This document shows, piece by piece, positions 35,514 through 44,427 of a DNA stretch of 64,000 nucleotides (its first letter is position 1; each line of letters starts with the position of its first letter). The notes under the pieces were generated by a model. It saw only the letters and a list, made by a program, of their open reading frames with translations, did not search any database and was not told the DNA's origin. The stretch comes from Pseudomonas migulae NBRC 103157 (GTDB lineage: Bacteria > Pseudomonadota > Gammaproteobacteria > Pseudomonadales > Pseudomonadaceae), in contig NZ_BDAG01000009.1 of the NCBI RefSeq assembly GCF_002091715.1, positions 1 through 64,000 of the forward strand, written 5' to 3'. Both the position numbers and the translations under genes were made by a program.

Positions 35514-36623
35514 TCAATCAATAATTCGAGCGACGTGCTCGGCAATGGCAAGGCTGGCTGTCAGGCCTGGCGACTCTATTCCGTAAAGATTGACAAGTCC
35601 CGGTAGGCTATGAGTCTCCGGACCTTGGATTGAAAAGTCTGAAGCCGGCTGCCCAGGCCCGGAGAGTTTCGGGCGAATTCCGCAGTAACCTGGTGTCAGG
35701 CGCAGCACATCAAGCGTTGGGAAATAGCGACAAATCGCTAGCGCAAAATCGTTTTTGATCTCTTCTTCGACCCGATAATCGATGGTATCGGTCCAGGCAA
35801 CGTCCGGCCCGAATCTCACTTGCCCGCCCATATCGAGTGTGGCATGCACGCCGAGGCCAGCGGTATTCACTTCCGGCATCGGATAGATTAGTCGTGAAAA
35901 TGGCGAACGCCCGCTGTAGGAAAAATACCGTCCCCTACACCAGTGGGTTTTCGGCACATGACGTGCGTCGAGGCCATCGATGCGCGACGCTAGCTCACTG
36001 GAAAACAAACCTGCCGCGTTTATGACCCGCTGCACATCCAGCGAGAAAGGCTCGCCGCAACTCTCCCCCTCCACCACCCAGTGCTCACCATTGTGCTGTA
36101 CCCTGGAAACCCGGGTCTCCAGAGCCAGATCTGCACCGTGTCGCTGGGCATCGCCGAGTAGGGACTGCAGGTAGGCATGGCTATCAATAATACCGGTATC
36201 AACTGACAGCAGAGCAGCCACCCCCGTCACCGCAGGTTCCATCTGACGCAGTTGCGCCGCGCTGACGTCCTGCAACGAGTCGACACCGGAATGCACCGCA
36301 TTCTTCTGTATGGCATCAAGCGCAGCGATTTCATCCGGGTTCACCGCGACCAGCAATTTGCCGATCTGCCGATGCTCCACATGGTGCTCCTCGCACCAGC
36401 GATACAGCAAATCGCGACCTTCCACACACAAACGCGCTTTCAACGAGTCAGGTGGATAGTAGATACCTGCATGAATAACTTCCGAGTTGCGACTGGAGGT
36501 ATGCGAACCAATCCAGCGCTCTTCTTCGACCACCAGCACACGCTGCCCCGAACGCGCCAAACGCGAAGCACAGGCCAACCCGATGACACCAGCGCCGATG
36601 ACGAGAGAATCGTAAGAACTCAT
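35514..36623 (-). CDS. FAD-dependent oxidoreductase (LhgO-like)
   Basis: This 369-residue DAO-family flavoprotein has the dinucleotide motif GAGVIGLACA (10-19), the SSRNSEVIHAGIYYP motif of L-2-hydroxyglutarate oxidases and a C-terminal GIESPGLTASLAIAEHV. The L-2-hydroxyglutarate oxidase LhgO/YgaF is the closest type I recognise. Such enzymes are unusual in O-antigen clusters. It may oxidise a sugar-linked or acyl hydroxy acid, or its metabolic role may be unrelated to the neighbours. Confidence 0.8.
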   Translation of the reverse strand: MSSYDSLVIGAGVIGLACASRLARSGQRVLVVEEERWIGSHTSSRNSEVIHAGIYYPPDSLKARLCVEGRDLLYRWCEEHHVEHRQIGKLLVAVNPDEIAALDAIQKNAVHSGVDSLQDVSAAQLRQMEPAVTGVAALLSVDTGIIDSHAYLQSLLGDAQRHGADLALETRVSRVQHNGEHWVVEGESCGEPFSLDVQRVINAAGLFSSELASRIDGLDARHVPKTHWCRGRYFSYSGRSPFSRLIYPMPEVNTAGLGVHATLDMGGQVRFGPDVAWTDTIDYRVEEEIKNDFALAICRYFPTLDVLRLTPGYCGIRPKLSGPGQPASDFSIQGPETHSLPGLVNLYGIESPGLTASLAIAEHVARIID

Positions 36624-36645
36624 ATTGCGAGCGCCTTGAAAAAAT

Positions 36646-37848
36646 TCAGGATTTGGAGAGAAGACGCAGGTAGATGTCGTGCATCAACTGCGCATTGACT
36701 TCGATTGCAAAGTTTTCCTCTGCCCATGTGCGAGCTTGGCGCCCCAAGGTTTGACGCAGCACGTGATCCTCTGTCAAACGTTGCAAGGCATTGGCGAGCA
36801 ACACAGGGTCGGGCCGTGGGATTGCGAGTCCGGTCACCTCATGCAGTATCGCGTCCGGAACGGGATTTGTGATCGCTACCACGCTTGGAATCGAATAGAA
36901 CGCAGCCTCAAATACCGGTCGACCAGCCGCATCCAGGTGAGAGGGGAAACAGAGAATATCGAGCTGTGGATACAACGATCTGACATCGACCACACTCCCC
37001 AGCAAATGGACATGATTCTGCAATCCGTAGTCACTGATCATTCCCTCCACATTCGCTTTCACATCATCGGCGAAACCAAGCGTTCGCAGCGCCCATGCCT
37101 TCAACCCCGTGAGGTGTCGGGCATTTTCTCCGGCAATCAGACACTCGATATTGACGTTACGCGCCTTAAGAATGCGCATCGCCTCGACCAACTCATAAAT
37201 GCCTTTGAGCGGAATCAGAACGCCGAGAAACCCAACACGTATAGGCTTTCCAGTAGTGTGCGAAGAAGGGGCCAGTAAATTGTTTTCTATCCCAAGGCCG
37301 TTGTGCACGATGCTTAATGGCAAGTCTGCCGCTAACGTCGCCGCGACCGTATGGTCGATCGGCACGACTGCGTCGGCATGGCGTCGCAACCAGCCATTGA
37401 CGAGCCGGGTACGCAAGCCGGATCCAGGTGCGCGTTGCAAGGATCGTACGTGCACAACCATTGGTACTCGTAACAACCATTTAGCAAAAATGGCCAACGG
37501 CAACAATGTCACCTCGTTAACGTGCAACAAATCGAATCGTTCGCCACGCAAGCGCCAGATCGCAGCCAGTGAAAAAGGCAGCAGGAACAGCTCTCGCAAG
37601 AGAATAAGCCAGCGAAGACGGCGGTAGTGGCTAAAACGCGTATTGTCGAACTGGCTGAGCCCTTTGACTTTACGCACATCCATACCGACAGCTTCAAATG
37701 CCGGACAGACCGGACCGTCGGGCGTCAAAACTGTGCCCTGTACACCTAACGCGCGTAATCGGGTGAATAGCTCGATAAGACTCTTTGATGCGCCACCGAA
37801 CGCCGCGGCCGGATGCAGATAAAGTACCCGTATTGATAGCTCACTCAT
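36646..37848 (-). CDS. Glycosyltransferase family 4
   Basis: This 400-residue GT-B enzyme has the acceptor-side motif FGGASKSLIELF near residue 17, a VHNG segment, and the donor-side RVGFLGVLIPLKGIYELVEA (about 203-222) with LDAAGRPVFEAAFYSIPSVV (EX7E-like). It is cytoplasmic or membrane-associated. The start overlaps the upstream asparagine-synthetase-type gene by ATGA. Donor and acceptor are unknown. Confidence 0.85.
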   Translation of the reverse strand: MSELSIRVLYLHPAAAFGGASKSLIELFTRLRALGVQGTVLTPDGPVCPAFEAVGMDVRKVKGLSQFDNTRFSHYRRLRWLILLRELFLLPFSLAAIWRLRGERFDLLHVNEVTLLPLAIFAKWLLRVPMVVHVRSLQRAPGSGLRTRLVNGWLRRHADAVVPIDHTVAATLAADLPLSIVHNGLGIENNLLAPSSHTTGKPIRVGFLGVLIPLKGIYELVEAMRILKARNVNIECLIAGENARHLTGLKAWALRTLGFADDVKANVEGMISDYGLQNHVHLLGSVVDVRSLYPQLDILCFPSHLDAAGRPVFEAAFYSIPSVVAITNPVPDAILHEVTGLAIPRPDPVLLANALQRLTEDHVLRQTLGRQARTWAEENFAIEVNAQLMHDIYLRLLSKS

Positions 37849-39728
37849 CGCAAGCTACCGTACCAGCGGGCAAAGTTGACCCAACGCCAGACCTGCCACG
37901 TATAGGGACGACGGCCCGCAACCACTGCGTCGAAATGCTCGAGCAACTTGGCCTGGTCAAGGAATGGCAGACCCAGATCCTCTTCGAGCCAAGGTCTGAG
38001 TGTATCGGCCATACCCATCAGCCATTGCTGCTCGGGCGTCGCGAAGCCAATCTTGTCGCGACGATCCAGCACCTCGGCCGGCACGATCCCACGCAGTGCC
38101 GAGCGCAGAAGATGCTTGGTCTCACCACCCGGAGAAACCAGGTATTCCTCTGGCAACGACAGCATGAAGTCGGACAGCTCGGTGGTCAGGAACGGTACGC
38201 GGCTTTCCACCGAGAAACGCATCGAATTGCGATCACCATGGCGGAGAAGGCCGAGCAAGCCGCGTGTGTTCAACGAGGCTGCCAACGTGCTCATCATGCG
38301 GCGACCCGGCATTTGCTGTGGTGGCGCATGCTTGGGAAAACCAAGATGCACGCCGCTTTCGCGCAACGGGCCGGGACGAATCCACGCAGGGCAATTGTCC
38401 ATACCGTTGAGCCCTCTCAACAGATCGTGCAAGCGTCCCTCACTATATTCGCCAACCACCCGCTTCAGGCCTTCCAGACGACTGCGCCCGGGCCATTGCG
38501 ACCATTGATCTAAAAAGCGCCAGGCTTCGCGGTACTGCCCGTTGTCCAGGAGGCTGCGGATACGCTGCCCCGCATAACCGCTGTAACCACCCTGATTTTC
38601 GTCGGCGCCCTGACCTTCCAGGGTTACGGTAATACCCTGTTCCTTGGCTTTCTTGAACACGCGGTACTGGGCATAGATGCTGGTGCTGCCAAATGGCTCG
38701 CCCTGCGCGGTAATCAGGTCTTCGAGATCGGCCGCCAGCTCGTCTCCCGAAACAATCACCTTGTGTGCCTTGGCGCCGACGTGGGCATTGATCTTGTCTA
38801 CCCAGCTTTCTTCGCTGACGGTGCTGCCCCGGGCAATGTAGCTGAACGTGGTGATATCCGAATCCGGTTCCAGGTGGCGCATGGCGCACACGATGGCGGA
38901 AGAGTCGACGCCTCCGGACAAGGCCGCGCCGACCGGCACATCGCTACGCATATGCAAGCGAACATTATCGAGAAACATCTCCCGCAACTGATCGCTGGCG
39001 CTGGCAAAGCTGATCGATTGAGTCTGTACGATGGACGGTTTCCACCAAGTCTCTGGACTGGACACCTTGAGCGTGGAGAGGTCGACAGTCAGCAGTTGCC
39101 CCGGAAGTAGGCTGACAACTCCTTCGATGAAACTTTCCTGACCGAAGTCATATTCGCCATGTACCAGATAATCATAGGCACGTTGCCAGTTAAGCGTTGC
39201 GCGCTGACTCTTCAGCGCTCGCAGAGCTGGCAGCTCTGAGCCGAAGATGAAGGCTTCATTTTCCAACGCATAGAAGAACGGCTTGATGCCGAATGCGTCA
39301 CGGGCACAGGTCAGGGAACCTTCCTGGCGATCAAACACCACGAAAGCGAACATGCCTTTGAATCTAGGCAGCGCTGCTCTTCCCCAATGGCTCCAGGCCG
39401 CCAGCAGCACTTCTGTGTCTGAATGCGTATGAAAGCGTGCTCCAAGGGCCTCCAGCTCAACGCGCAATTCGAGGTAGTTATAGATCTCGCCGTTGAACAC
39501 CAGCCCGAATCGTTGATCGGCAGAGTACATCGGCTGCTGACCTGAACTGGAAAGGTCAATGATGGCTAGGCGAGTATGACCGAGAACGACCGCGCCTTCG
39601 CCCACCGGATGACGATCAAAGCCCTGATGATCCGGTCCCCGGAGGCGCATTGCCGCTAATGCGTTATCGATTCGTTGATCCAGCCCCGCAGGCACAGCCC
39701 GCCAGAATCCCCCTGTTATTCCACACAT
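37845..39728 (-). CDS. asnB: AsnB/WbpS-type glutamine amidotransferase (copy 1)
   Basis: This 627-residue protein has the asparagine synthetase B layout: an N-terminal glutaminase with the nucleophile Cys2 (MCGITGG), RLRGPDHQG, FNGEIYN, and a synthetase domain with the PPi loop LSGGVDSS near residue 274. In O-antigen clusters such enzymes (WbpS, also 627 residues) amidate uronic acids, fitting the wbpABDE pathway. The start is ATG 39728 because Cys2 must be exposed; the frame is open for four codons upstream. True asparagine synthesis cannot be excluded. Confidence 0.9.
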   Translation of the reverse strand: MCGITGGFWRAVPAGLDQRIDNALAAMRLRGPDHQGFDRHPVGEGAVVLGHTRLAIIDLSSSGQQPMYSADQRFGLVFNGEIYNYLELRVELEALGARFHTHSDTEVLLAAWSHWGRAALPRFKGMFAFVVFDRQEGSLTCARDAFGIKPFFYALENEAFIFGSELPALRALKSQRATLNWQRAYDYLVHGEYDFGQESFIEGVVSLLPGQLLTVDLSTLKVSSPETWWKPSIVQTQSISFASASDQLREMFLDNVRLHMRSDVPVGAALSGGVDSSAIVCAMRHLEPDSDITTFSYIARGSTVSEESWVDKINAHVGAKAHKVIVSGDELAADLEDLITAQGEPFGSTSIYAQYRVFKKAKEQGITVTLEGQGADENQGGYSGYAGQRIRSLLDNGQYREAWRFLDQWSQWPGRSRLEGLKRVVGEYSEGRLHDLLRGLNGMDNCPAWIRPGPLRESGVHLGFPKHAPPQQMPGRRMMSTLAASLNTRGLLGLLRHGDRNSMRFSVESRVPFLTTELSDFMLSLPEEYLVSPGGETKHLLRSALRGIVPAEVLDRRDKIGFATPEQQWLMGMADTLRPWLEEDLGLPFLDQAKLLEHFDAVVAGRRPYTWQVWRWVNFARWYGSLR

Positions 39729-39729
39729 C

Positions 39730-40887
39730 TTATTTGGCAACCTCTACATGCAAATATTGCGCTTTTTCGTAATCTTCCTTGATATCGCGCGCAATATTCA
39801 GAGGGTCATGCCAGCGCTCAACAAATGCGCGACTACTCTTGCCCAAAGCTACAAGTGACTCACGCGGCATCAGCAGTAAATCACGTAAAGCTTCCTCTAC
39901 CGTGAAGGGGGTAATCTGAAGAAAGGGCAAATCAGCTTTCATTTCAGGCGGAATGAATCCCAGGTCCTCATCCCGAATATAGACAAGTACCGGCTTGCCA
40001 AGCGCCATCAACTCCACGGCCAAGCCGCCGTACCAGCCTGCGAATAGCTGATCTACCAGCACGTCCGCCGACTCATAAACCGCCCTTGCCTCGGCGTTGC
40101 TCATGCCTTCGACCAGCAGCAACTCGAACTCGAAACCCTGTGTACGCAGCGACTCCAGTGCACTCAGAATCAGATCCGAACCTTTGACCTTGCGGTTGCT
40201 TGGCGCATGCACAATCCGTAAAGGCCGGTTCTGATCCTGAGTAAAGGAAGGCACCCACTCGTCCAGGAAAACAAGAGAATAGGGTGTGAAACGTGCGCTC
40301 TCGGGAAGCACATGCATCAAGTCAGGATTAACCGAGTAGACCTGATGCGCGATACTTGAGAGCAATTTGATATTGCGCCGCTTGAAGGCATCAGAAGCGG
40401 CACAGTAATAACCCTCGTCGACCTGGCTAGCGATATTGATGGCGAAATGTTCGCGACTGTAATCGCCCTGACGGGCGTCATCGCCCTGGTAAGTTACAAA
40501 TACAGCCTTGCCCAGCATGCGCACATAGGCGATCTCGAAGCGCTGCAACAGGCGCAAATAGCCCGCGTAAAAAAGGCGCAGAAAGCCTTTCGCGCCTTGG
40601 CTCGGACTGAAATTGAAAGCATAAGCGCTCGCCAGTGTGGTGCCTGCGTTGTAATGAATCACATCGAAACGCGGGAGCAAGAACAGAATGGCCCAAAGCC
40701 GCTTCAGTTCTCGCATCACCATACTTTGCCCCGGACGATGCAGTACCAGATCTGCCGGGTAAGCCAGGTAATTCTGCGACACAACCAGGGAATCACTTTT
40801 CACACCCAATAGCCGCAGCGCTCGGCTGAGCGCCTGAGGATTGCCGCCAACCGAACTGGGAGCGTGCAGGACTTTGTATTTCTTCAT
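39730..40887 (-). CDS. Glycosyltransferase (paralogue A of three)
   Basis: This 385-residue protein is a GT-B-type transferase. The C-terminal part has HAPSNRKVKGSDLILSALE (about 225-243), a VEG-NAEAR segment, then ADVLVDQLFAGWYGGLAVEL and MALGKPVL. The same pattern occurs in two other genes of the cluster (41777 and 44427). The N-terminal half is more divergent and probably sets acceptor specificity. It overlaps the upstream epimerase gene by one base. Confidence 0.82.
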   Translation of the reverse strand: MKKYKVLHAPSSVGGNPQALSRALRLLGVKSDSLVVSQNYLAYPADLVLHRPGQSMVMRELKRLWAILFLLPRFDVIHYNAGTTLASAYAFNFSPSQGAKGFLRLFYAGYLRLLQRFEIAYVRMLGKAVFVTYQGDDARQGDYSREHFAINIASQVDEGYYCAASDAFKRRNIKLLSSIAHQVYSVNPDLMHVLPESARFTPYSLVFLDEWVPSFTQDQNRPLRIVHAPSNRKVKGSDLILSALESLRTQGFEFELLLVEGMSNAEARAVYESADVLVDQLFAGWYGGLAVELMALGKPVLVYIRDEDLGFIPPEMKADLPFLQITPFTVEEALRDLLLMPRESLVALGKSSRAFVERWHDPLNIARDIKEDYEKAQYLHVEVAK

Positions 40888-41750
40888 CAGGGGATAAGTT
40901 CCAGAATTCCTTGCGCAAAAGGAACCCTGGGGGCAATCAGTGACTCACTCAGTGCATCGATATTGGCGATCAGGTGACGAGGCTCTACCTCCTCGACCTT
41001 GAACACGGGAGTACGCCCCACTGCTTCGCCGATGATCCCGGCGATATCGCGAAGTGAAAGAACTTGCGCTCCTGCCACGTTGAACGTGTGGCTACCTTCG
41101 AGCTTGAGGCAGTGTTCCAGTGCCGCGACTGCATCGCTGACATGGATAGGGTTGATCTTGATACCATCGCAACCCTGCAAGGTGATTGGCTGACCCGCCA
41201 TAACATTATCGATCAGACGAGGAACCAGCATTGAACGTTTTTGCCCTTCCCCATACATGAAGAAGAAACGCAATACTGCTACGTTCATCAATGACGAATA
41301 ATTCTGCGCAAGAACCTCTGCGCAAAGTTTGCTCCCCAGGTAGTAGCCGAGCTGGCCATGATGCGGGATCAGGGAGTTCTCCTTGAATGCCCCATCCCCT
41401 GCGCCATAAACACCACCGGACGATGCCAAGATGAAATGCCTTGCTCCAGAAATACGAGCGTAATCAAGCAGACGAGCCGTGGATGCAACGTTAACCCCGA
41501 AAACATCCATCGCCTGCTCAGGGAACTCCCGGAAACGGGATGATTGCGCCAGATGAATAACAGCATCAAGCGCACTAGGCAACGACTCTGTAGACCAATC
41601 TCCTGAGAGATCGATGACGTGATAAGTCACGCCGGCCACCGGTTCCAGCGGCGCAGAGTGAACCAATGCATGAACCTGGTGTTGGGCAACCAGTTGCTTT
41701 ACCGCATGAACACCCAACAGCCCATTGGCTCCGGTAATAAGAATATTCAC
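40887..41750 (-). CDS. NAD-dependent epimerase/dehydratase family protein
   Basis: This 287-residue SDR enzyme has GANGLLG (7-13) for cofactor binding, SSGGVYG and the catalytic YYLGSK. It is a little shorter than UDP-galactose 4-epimerase (about 340). It should act on a nucleotide sugar as an epimerase or reductase; the substrate is unknown. The start is GTG 41750. It lies between two paralogous glycosyltransferases. Confidence 0.82.
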   Translation of the reverse strand: MNILITGANGLLGVHAVKQLVAQHQVHALVHSAPLEPVAGVTYHVIDLSGDWSTESLPSALDAVIHLAQSSRFREFPEQAMDVFGVNVASTARLLDYARISGARHFILASSGGVYGAGDGAFKENSLIPHHGQLGYYLGSKLCAEVLAQNYSSLMNVAVLRFFFMYGEGQKRSMLVPRLIDNVMAGQPITLQGCDGIKINPIHVSDAVAALEHCLKLEGSHTFNVAGAQVLSLRDIAGIIGEAVGRTPVFKVEEVEPRHLIANIDALSESLIAPRVPFAQGILELIP

Positions 41751-41776
41751 TGTAACAACCCCACCTAAATAACCTT

Positions 41777-42982
41777 TTAAGCCCTATTCTCGACTGTCCC
41801 TTCGGGAGGGCCGATCAATTTGGCGAGAATCTTTGAAAAAGCAAGCGAAATAGCCTCTACAGAATGATGACGCTCAATATAGCCTCGTCCTCGTTCAGCT
41901 GCAGACACAAGGATATCCCGGTCTGTGTGCAGAGTTCGAATCACTTCCTTGAGCGAGAATGCATCTGCCCGAATGATCGGGATTTCGTCGAAACCATCCA
42001 GTAAGCCTGCGGCCACATAGAGCTCCTCCAGATCACGACGAAGATGACAAATAACCGGTTTTCCTGATGCCATCGCCTCGATGGCAAACATCGCGTACCA
42101 ACCGATGACCAGTTGATCAACGATCACATCGGCCTCGAGAATCAACCTGCGCACTTCCTCGTTGGGAACACGCTCCACCATAACCAACTCAACATCGATC
42201 CCCTCGGCACGCAACTCTTCGACAGCACGAATAATATGTCTTGTGCCTTTGATTTCTCGGTGATTGGGTGCGTGCAATAGCTTCAGCGGCCCTACTCTAC
42301 CAGGAGGTTTTCTCTCTCCTTGTTCCGGAAGCGGAATGGAGAAATGGGCAATCATCAGCGTATCCCAGTGATGCATGTAGTCGACCCATTCGCAGCCACC
42401 GACAATATGGCTACCTATGGAGCTCCACACATCAACCATGGCCTGGATGTGTGCGTGTCGCGTGCGATGCTGCGGATAATCCATCGACATCGCATGCTTG
42501 AACTGGAGATTGGGTGAACGACTCATGACCTGGACATCAGAGCCATAAGGTAGAACGATCGTCTTGACCCCCGCTAAACGATAGAGGTAAGGCTCGAGCC
42601 TCCAGAGAAATGCAGTGCCCTGCCCCAGAGGTCCACCATCGAAATAGATGATCAACGTGCGATAGCGCCGAGCCGACCAACAAAAGATATAGAAATTAAG
42701 CAAGAGCTTGCGACAGAGCAGATTCTGCGACAGCCGATGCAAATCAAAACGAACATCGAAATTGCTGGTGATGTGCCAAACCTGACTGACGAAGGTTTCA
42801 GCGGAATAACCTGCCAGTTCCAGCGCACGCTTGTGGTAAACGTTGTTGATCAAGGGAAATGGACCCAAGCCAACATCCACTCTTTTTTGAGCCCGACGGG
42901 AGCTCAATGCAGACGCAAAAATAAATGGAAGCGCCAACAGCTCAAATATGAAACGAAAACTATAATAGAAGTACCTAATCAA
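41777..42982 (-). CDS. Glycosyltransferase (paralogue B of three)
   Basis: This protein has about 401 residues from a TTG start at 42982. That TTG overlaps the flippase stop (TTGA) and has an AGGTGG site. A longer form from 43036 would overlap the flippase by 58 bases. It has an N-terminal hydrophobic patch, then HAPNHREIKGTRHIIRAVEE, EGIDVELVMVERVPNEEV and ADVIVDQLVIGWYAMFAIEAM. This is the same signature as the genes at 39730 and 44427. Donor and acceptor are unknown. Confidence 0.8.
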   Translation of the reverse strand: MIRYFYYSFRFIFELLALPFIFASALSSRRAQKRVDVGLGPFPLINNVYHKRALELAGYSAETFVSQVWHITSNFDVRFDLHRLSQNLLCRKLLLNFYIFCWSARRYRTLIIYFDGGPLGQGTAFLWRLEPYLYRLAGVKTIVLPYGSDVQVMSRSPNLQFKHAMSMDYPQHRTRHAHIQAMVDVWSSIGSHIVGGCEWVDYMHHWDTLMIAHFSIPLPEQGERKPPGRVGPLKLLHAPNHREIKGTRHIIRAVEELRAEGIDVELVMVERVPNEEVRRLILEADVIVDQLVIGWYAMFAIEAMASGKPVICHLRRDLEELYVAAGLLDGFDEIPIIRADAFSLKEVIRTLHTDRDILVSAAERGRGYIERHHSVEAISLAFSKILAKLIGPPEGTVENRA

Positions 42983-44427
42983 CTCACCACCTGCGATACA
43001 GTCGAAATAAGGCGCCCACGTAACAAACATAGACAAACTAACGAAGCAGCTACGAGTATTGTCAACTTCAGGAGCACAGAACCAATCTCCAACTCAAAGG
43101 TTTGCAACATAACGGAGGCTCCGACGAGCACGATCAACACTAAAAATAGACCAAACAAGCGACTGTAATCGAAGCGAATATAGTGCAGCTTGCTGCTCAC
43201 ACAATAATAGGCCACCGTCAGGAACAGATAGGATAGCAGCGTCGATATCGCGGCCCCATCAGCGCCCCATGCAGGCAACAGGAAGTAGTTCCCAACAACG
43301 TTAATCAGCACTGCCGCCCAAGACAGACGGAAAAACCAGTAAGTCTTCCCCTCCAATGATATTCCGAGCGCAAAAACATGATGCGTAGCTTGGAGTACAA
43401 CACATAAGAGCAAGATAATTAACGCCAGCGCAACTGAGTCATACTTCCCATGGAAAATAAGATGCAAGATCTCACCGGAAAATATTGACATGCTGCCAGC
43501 AATCAAAACGAAGGCAGCAAACAGAATAGTGAGTATGCTTGAATATAGCATTTTGTACTGATCGGGGTAGTCCGTTTTCAATTTGATAGCATATGGACTC
43601 CAAGCCAAACTGAATGCCATGGAAACAAACATCGCAATGGAAGCTATCCGCCATGCAACTGAATACTGACCAACAGACTCCAGACCCACCATGGACGCAA
43701 GCATCCACCGATCAATGGAAGAAAAGAGCCAGTATGCGATATCAACAAAAATGAATGGATAACCATATTTGAAAAGGGTCGTAGCCATCGAACGGTCAAA
43801 GTTTAGCTTGACCATTTCTTTGATCATCAGATAACCCAAAGGTATGAGCGCTAAACCGCCTGCCGCCAACGCCATCACAAAGCCATCAACACCTACGATA
43901 CCGAACGAAACAAGCAAAAAAGCAAAAATATAGACAACCACCCGGCAACAGAAGCTAAATCCGAGAAACTTTAATTTGTTGAAACCAAGCCGCATAACAT
44001 CAAGAAAGAACTGCTGAAATTGCGTTACAACGGCAAGCAAGGTCATCGCCAACACACCCGTTGCGGTCAAGCCAACCCCCAACACACCGGCCATATCAAC
44101 GCTCCACTCACGCAGAACAAACATGACAATCATAAGGGTTGCGCCAAAAGCAAAAACCATTAAAAGCCCGGTACCAACTAAAACTTTTTTCTGTTGAGCA
44201 TCATATTCCTCAGACCAGTAATAACGCTGAATAGCGTTATTCAGTCCCCCTCGAACAAGAAAGCCGAGCATTGCCGACGACACATAGAGAATCTCGAGAT
44301 AACCAAACTCACTGGATGTCAGCAATCGAGCAAGCAAAGGAAATAGTAGAAAGACTACTAACTTCGCGACAAAGTCAGCACCACCATAAAGCAGCGCATC
44401 CTTGAATAAATTTGAAAATATTTTCAT
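42979..44427 (-). CDS. wzx: O-antigen flippase Wzx
   Basis: This 482-residue polytopic protein of the polysaccharide transporter (MATE/MOP) family has about 12-14 helices. The N-terminus FKDALLYGGADFVAKLVVFLLFPLLAR is typical, of which GGADFVAKLVVFLLFPLLA is the core, followed by LLTSSEFGYLEIL. It moves undecaprenyl-linked O-units across the inner membrane. The codons are AT-rich. It starts one base inside the upstream gene's stop codon (TAATG). A second flippase-like domain is present in the 31236 gene. Confidence 0.9.
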   Translation of the reverse strand: MKIFSNLFKDALLYGGADFVAKLVVFLLFPLLARLLTSSEFGYLEILYVSSAMLGFLVRGGLNNAIQRYYWSEEYDAQQKKVLVGTGLLMVFAFGATLMIVMFVLREWSVDMAGVLGVGLTATGVLAMTLLAVVTQFQQFFLDVMRLGFNKLKFLGFSFCCRVVVYIFAFLLVSFGIVGVDGFVMALAAGGLALIPLGYLMIKEMVKLNFDRSMATTLFKYGYPFIFVDIAYWLFSSIDRWMLASMVGLESVGQYSVAWRIASIAMFVSMAFSLAWSPYAIKLKTDYPDQYKMLYSSILTILFAAFVLIAGSMSIFSGEILHLIFHGKYDSVALALIILLLCVVLQATHHVFALGISLEGKTYWFFRLSWAAVLINVVGNYFLLPAWGADGAAISTLLSYLFLTVAYYCVSSKLHYIRFDYSRLFGLFLVLIVLVGASVMLQTFELEIGSVLLKLTILVAASLVCLCLLRGRLISTVSQVVS

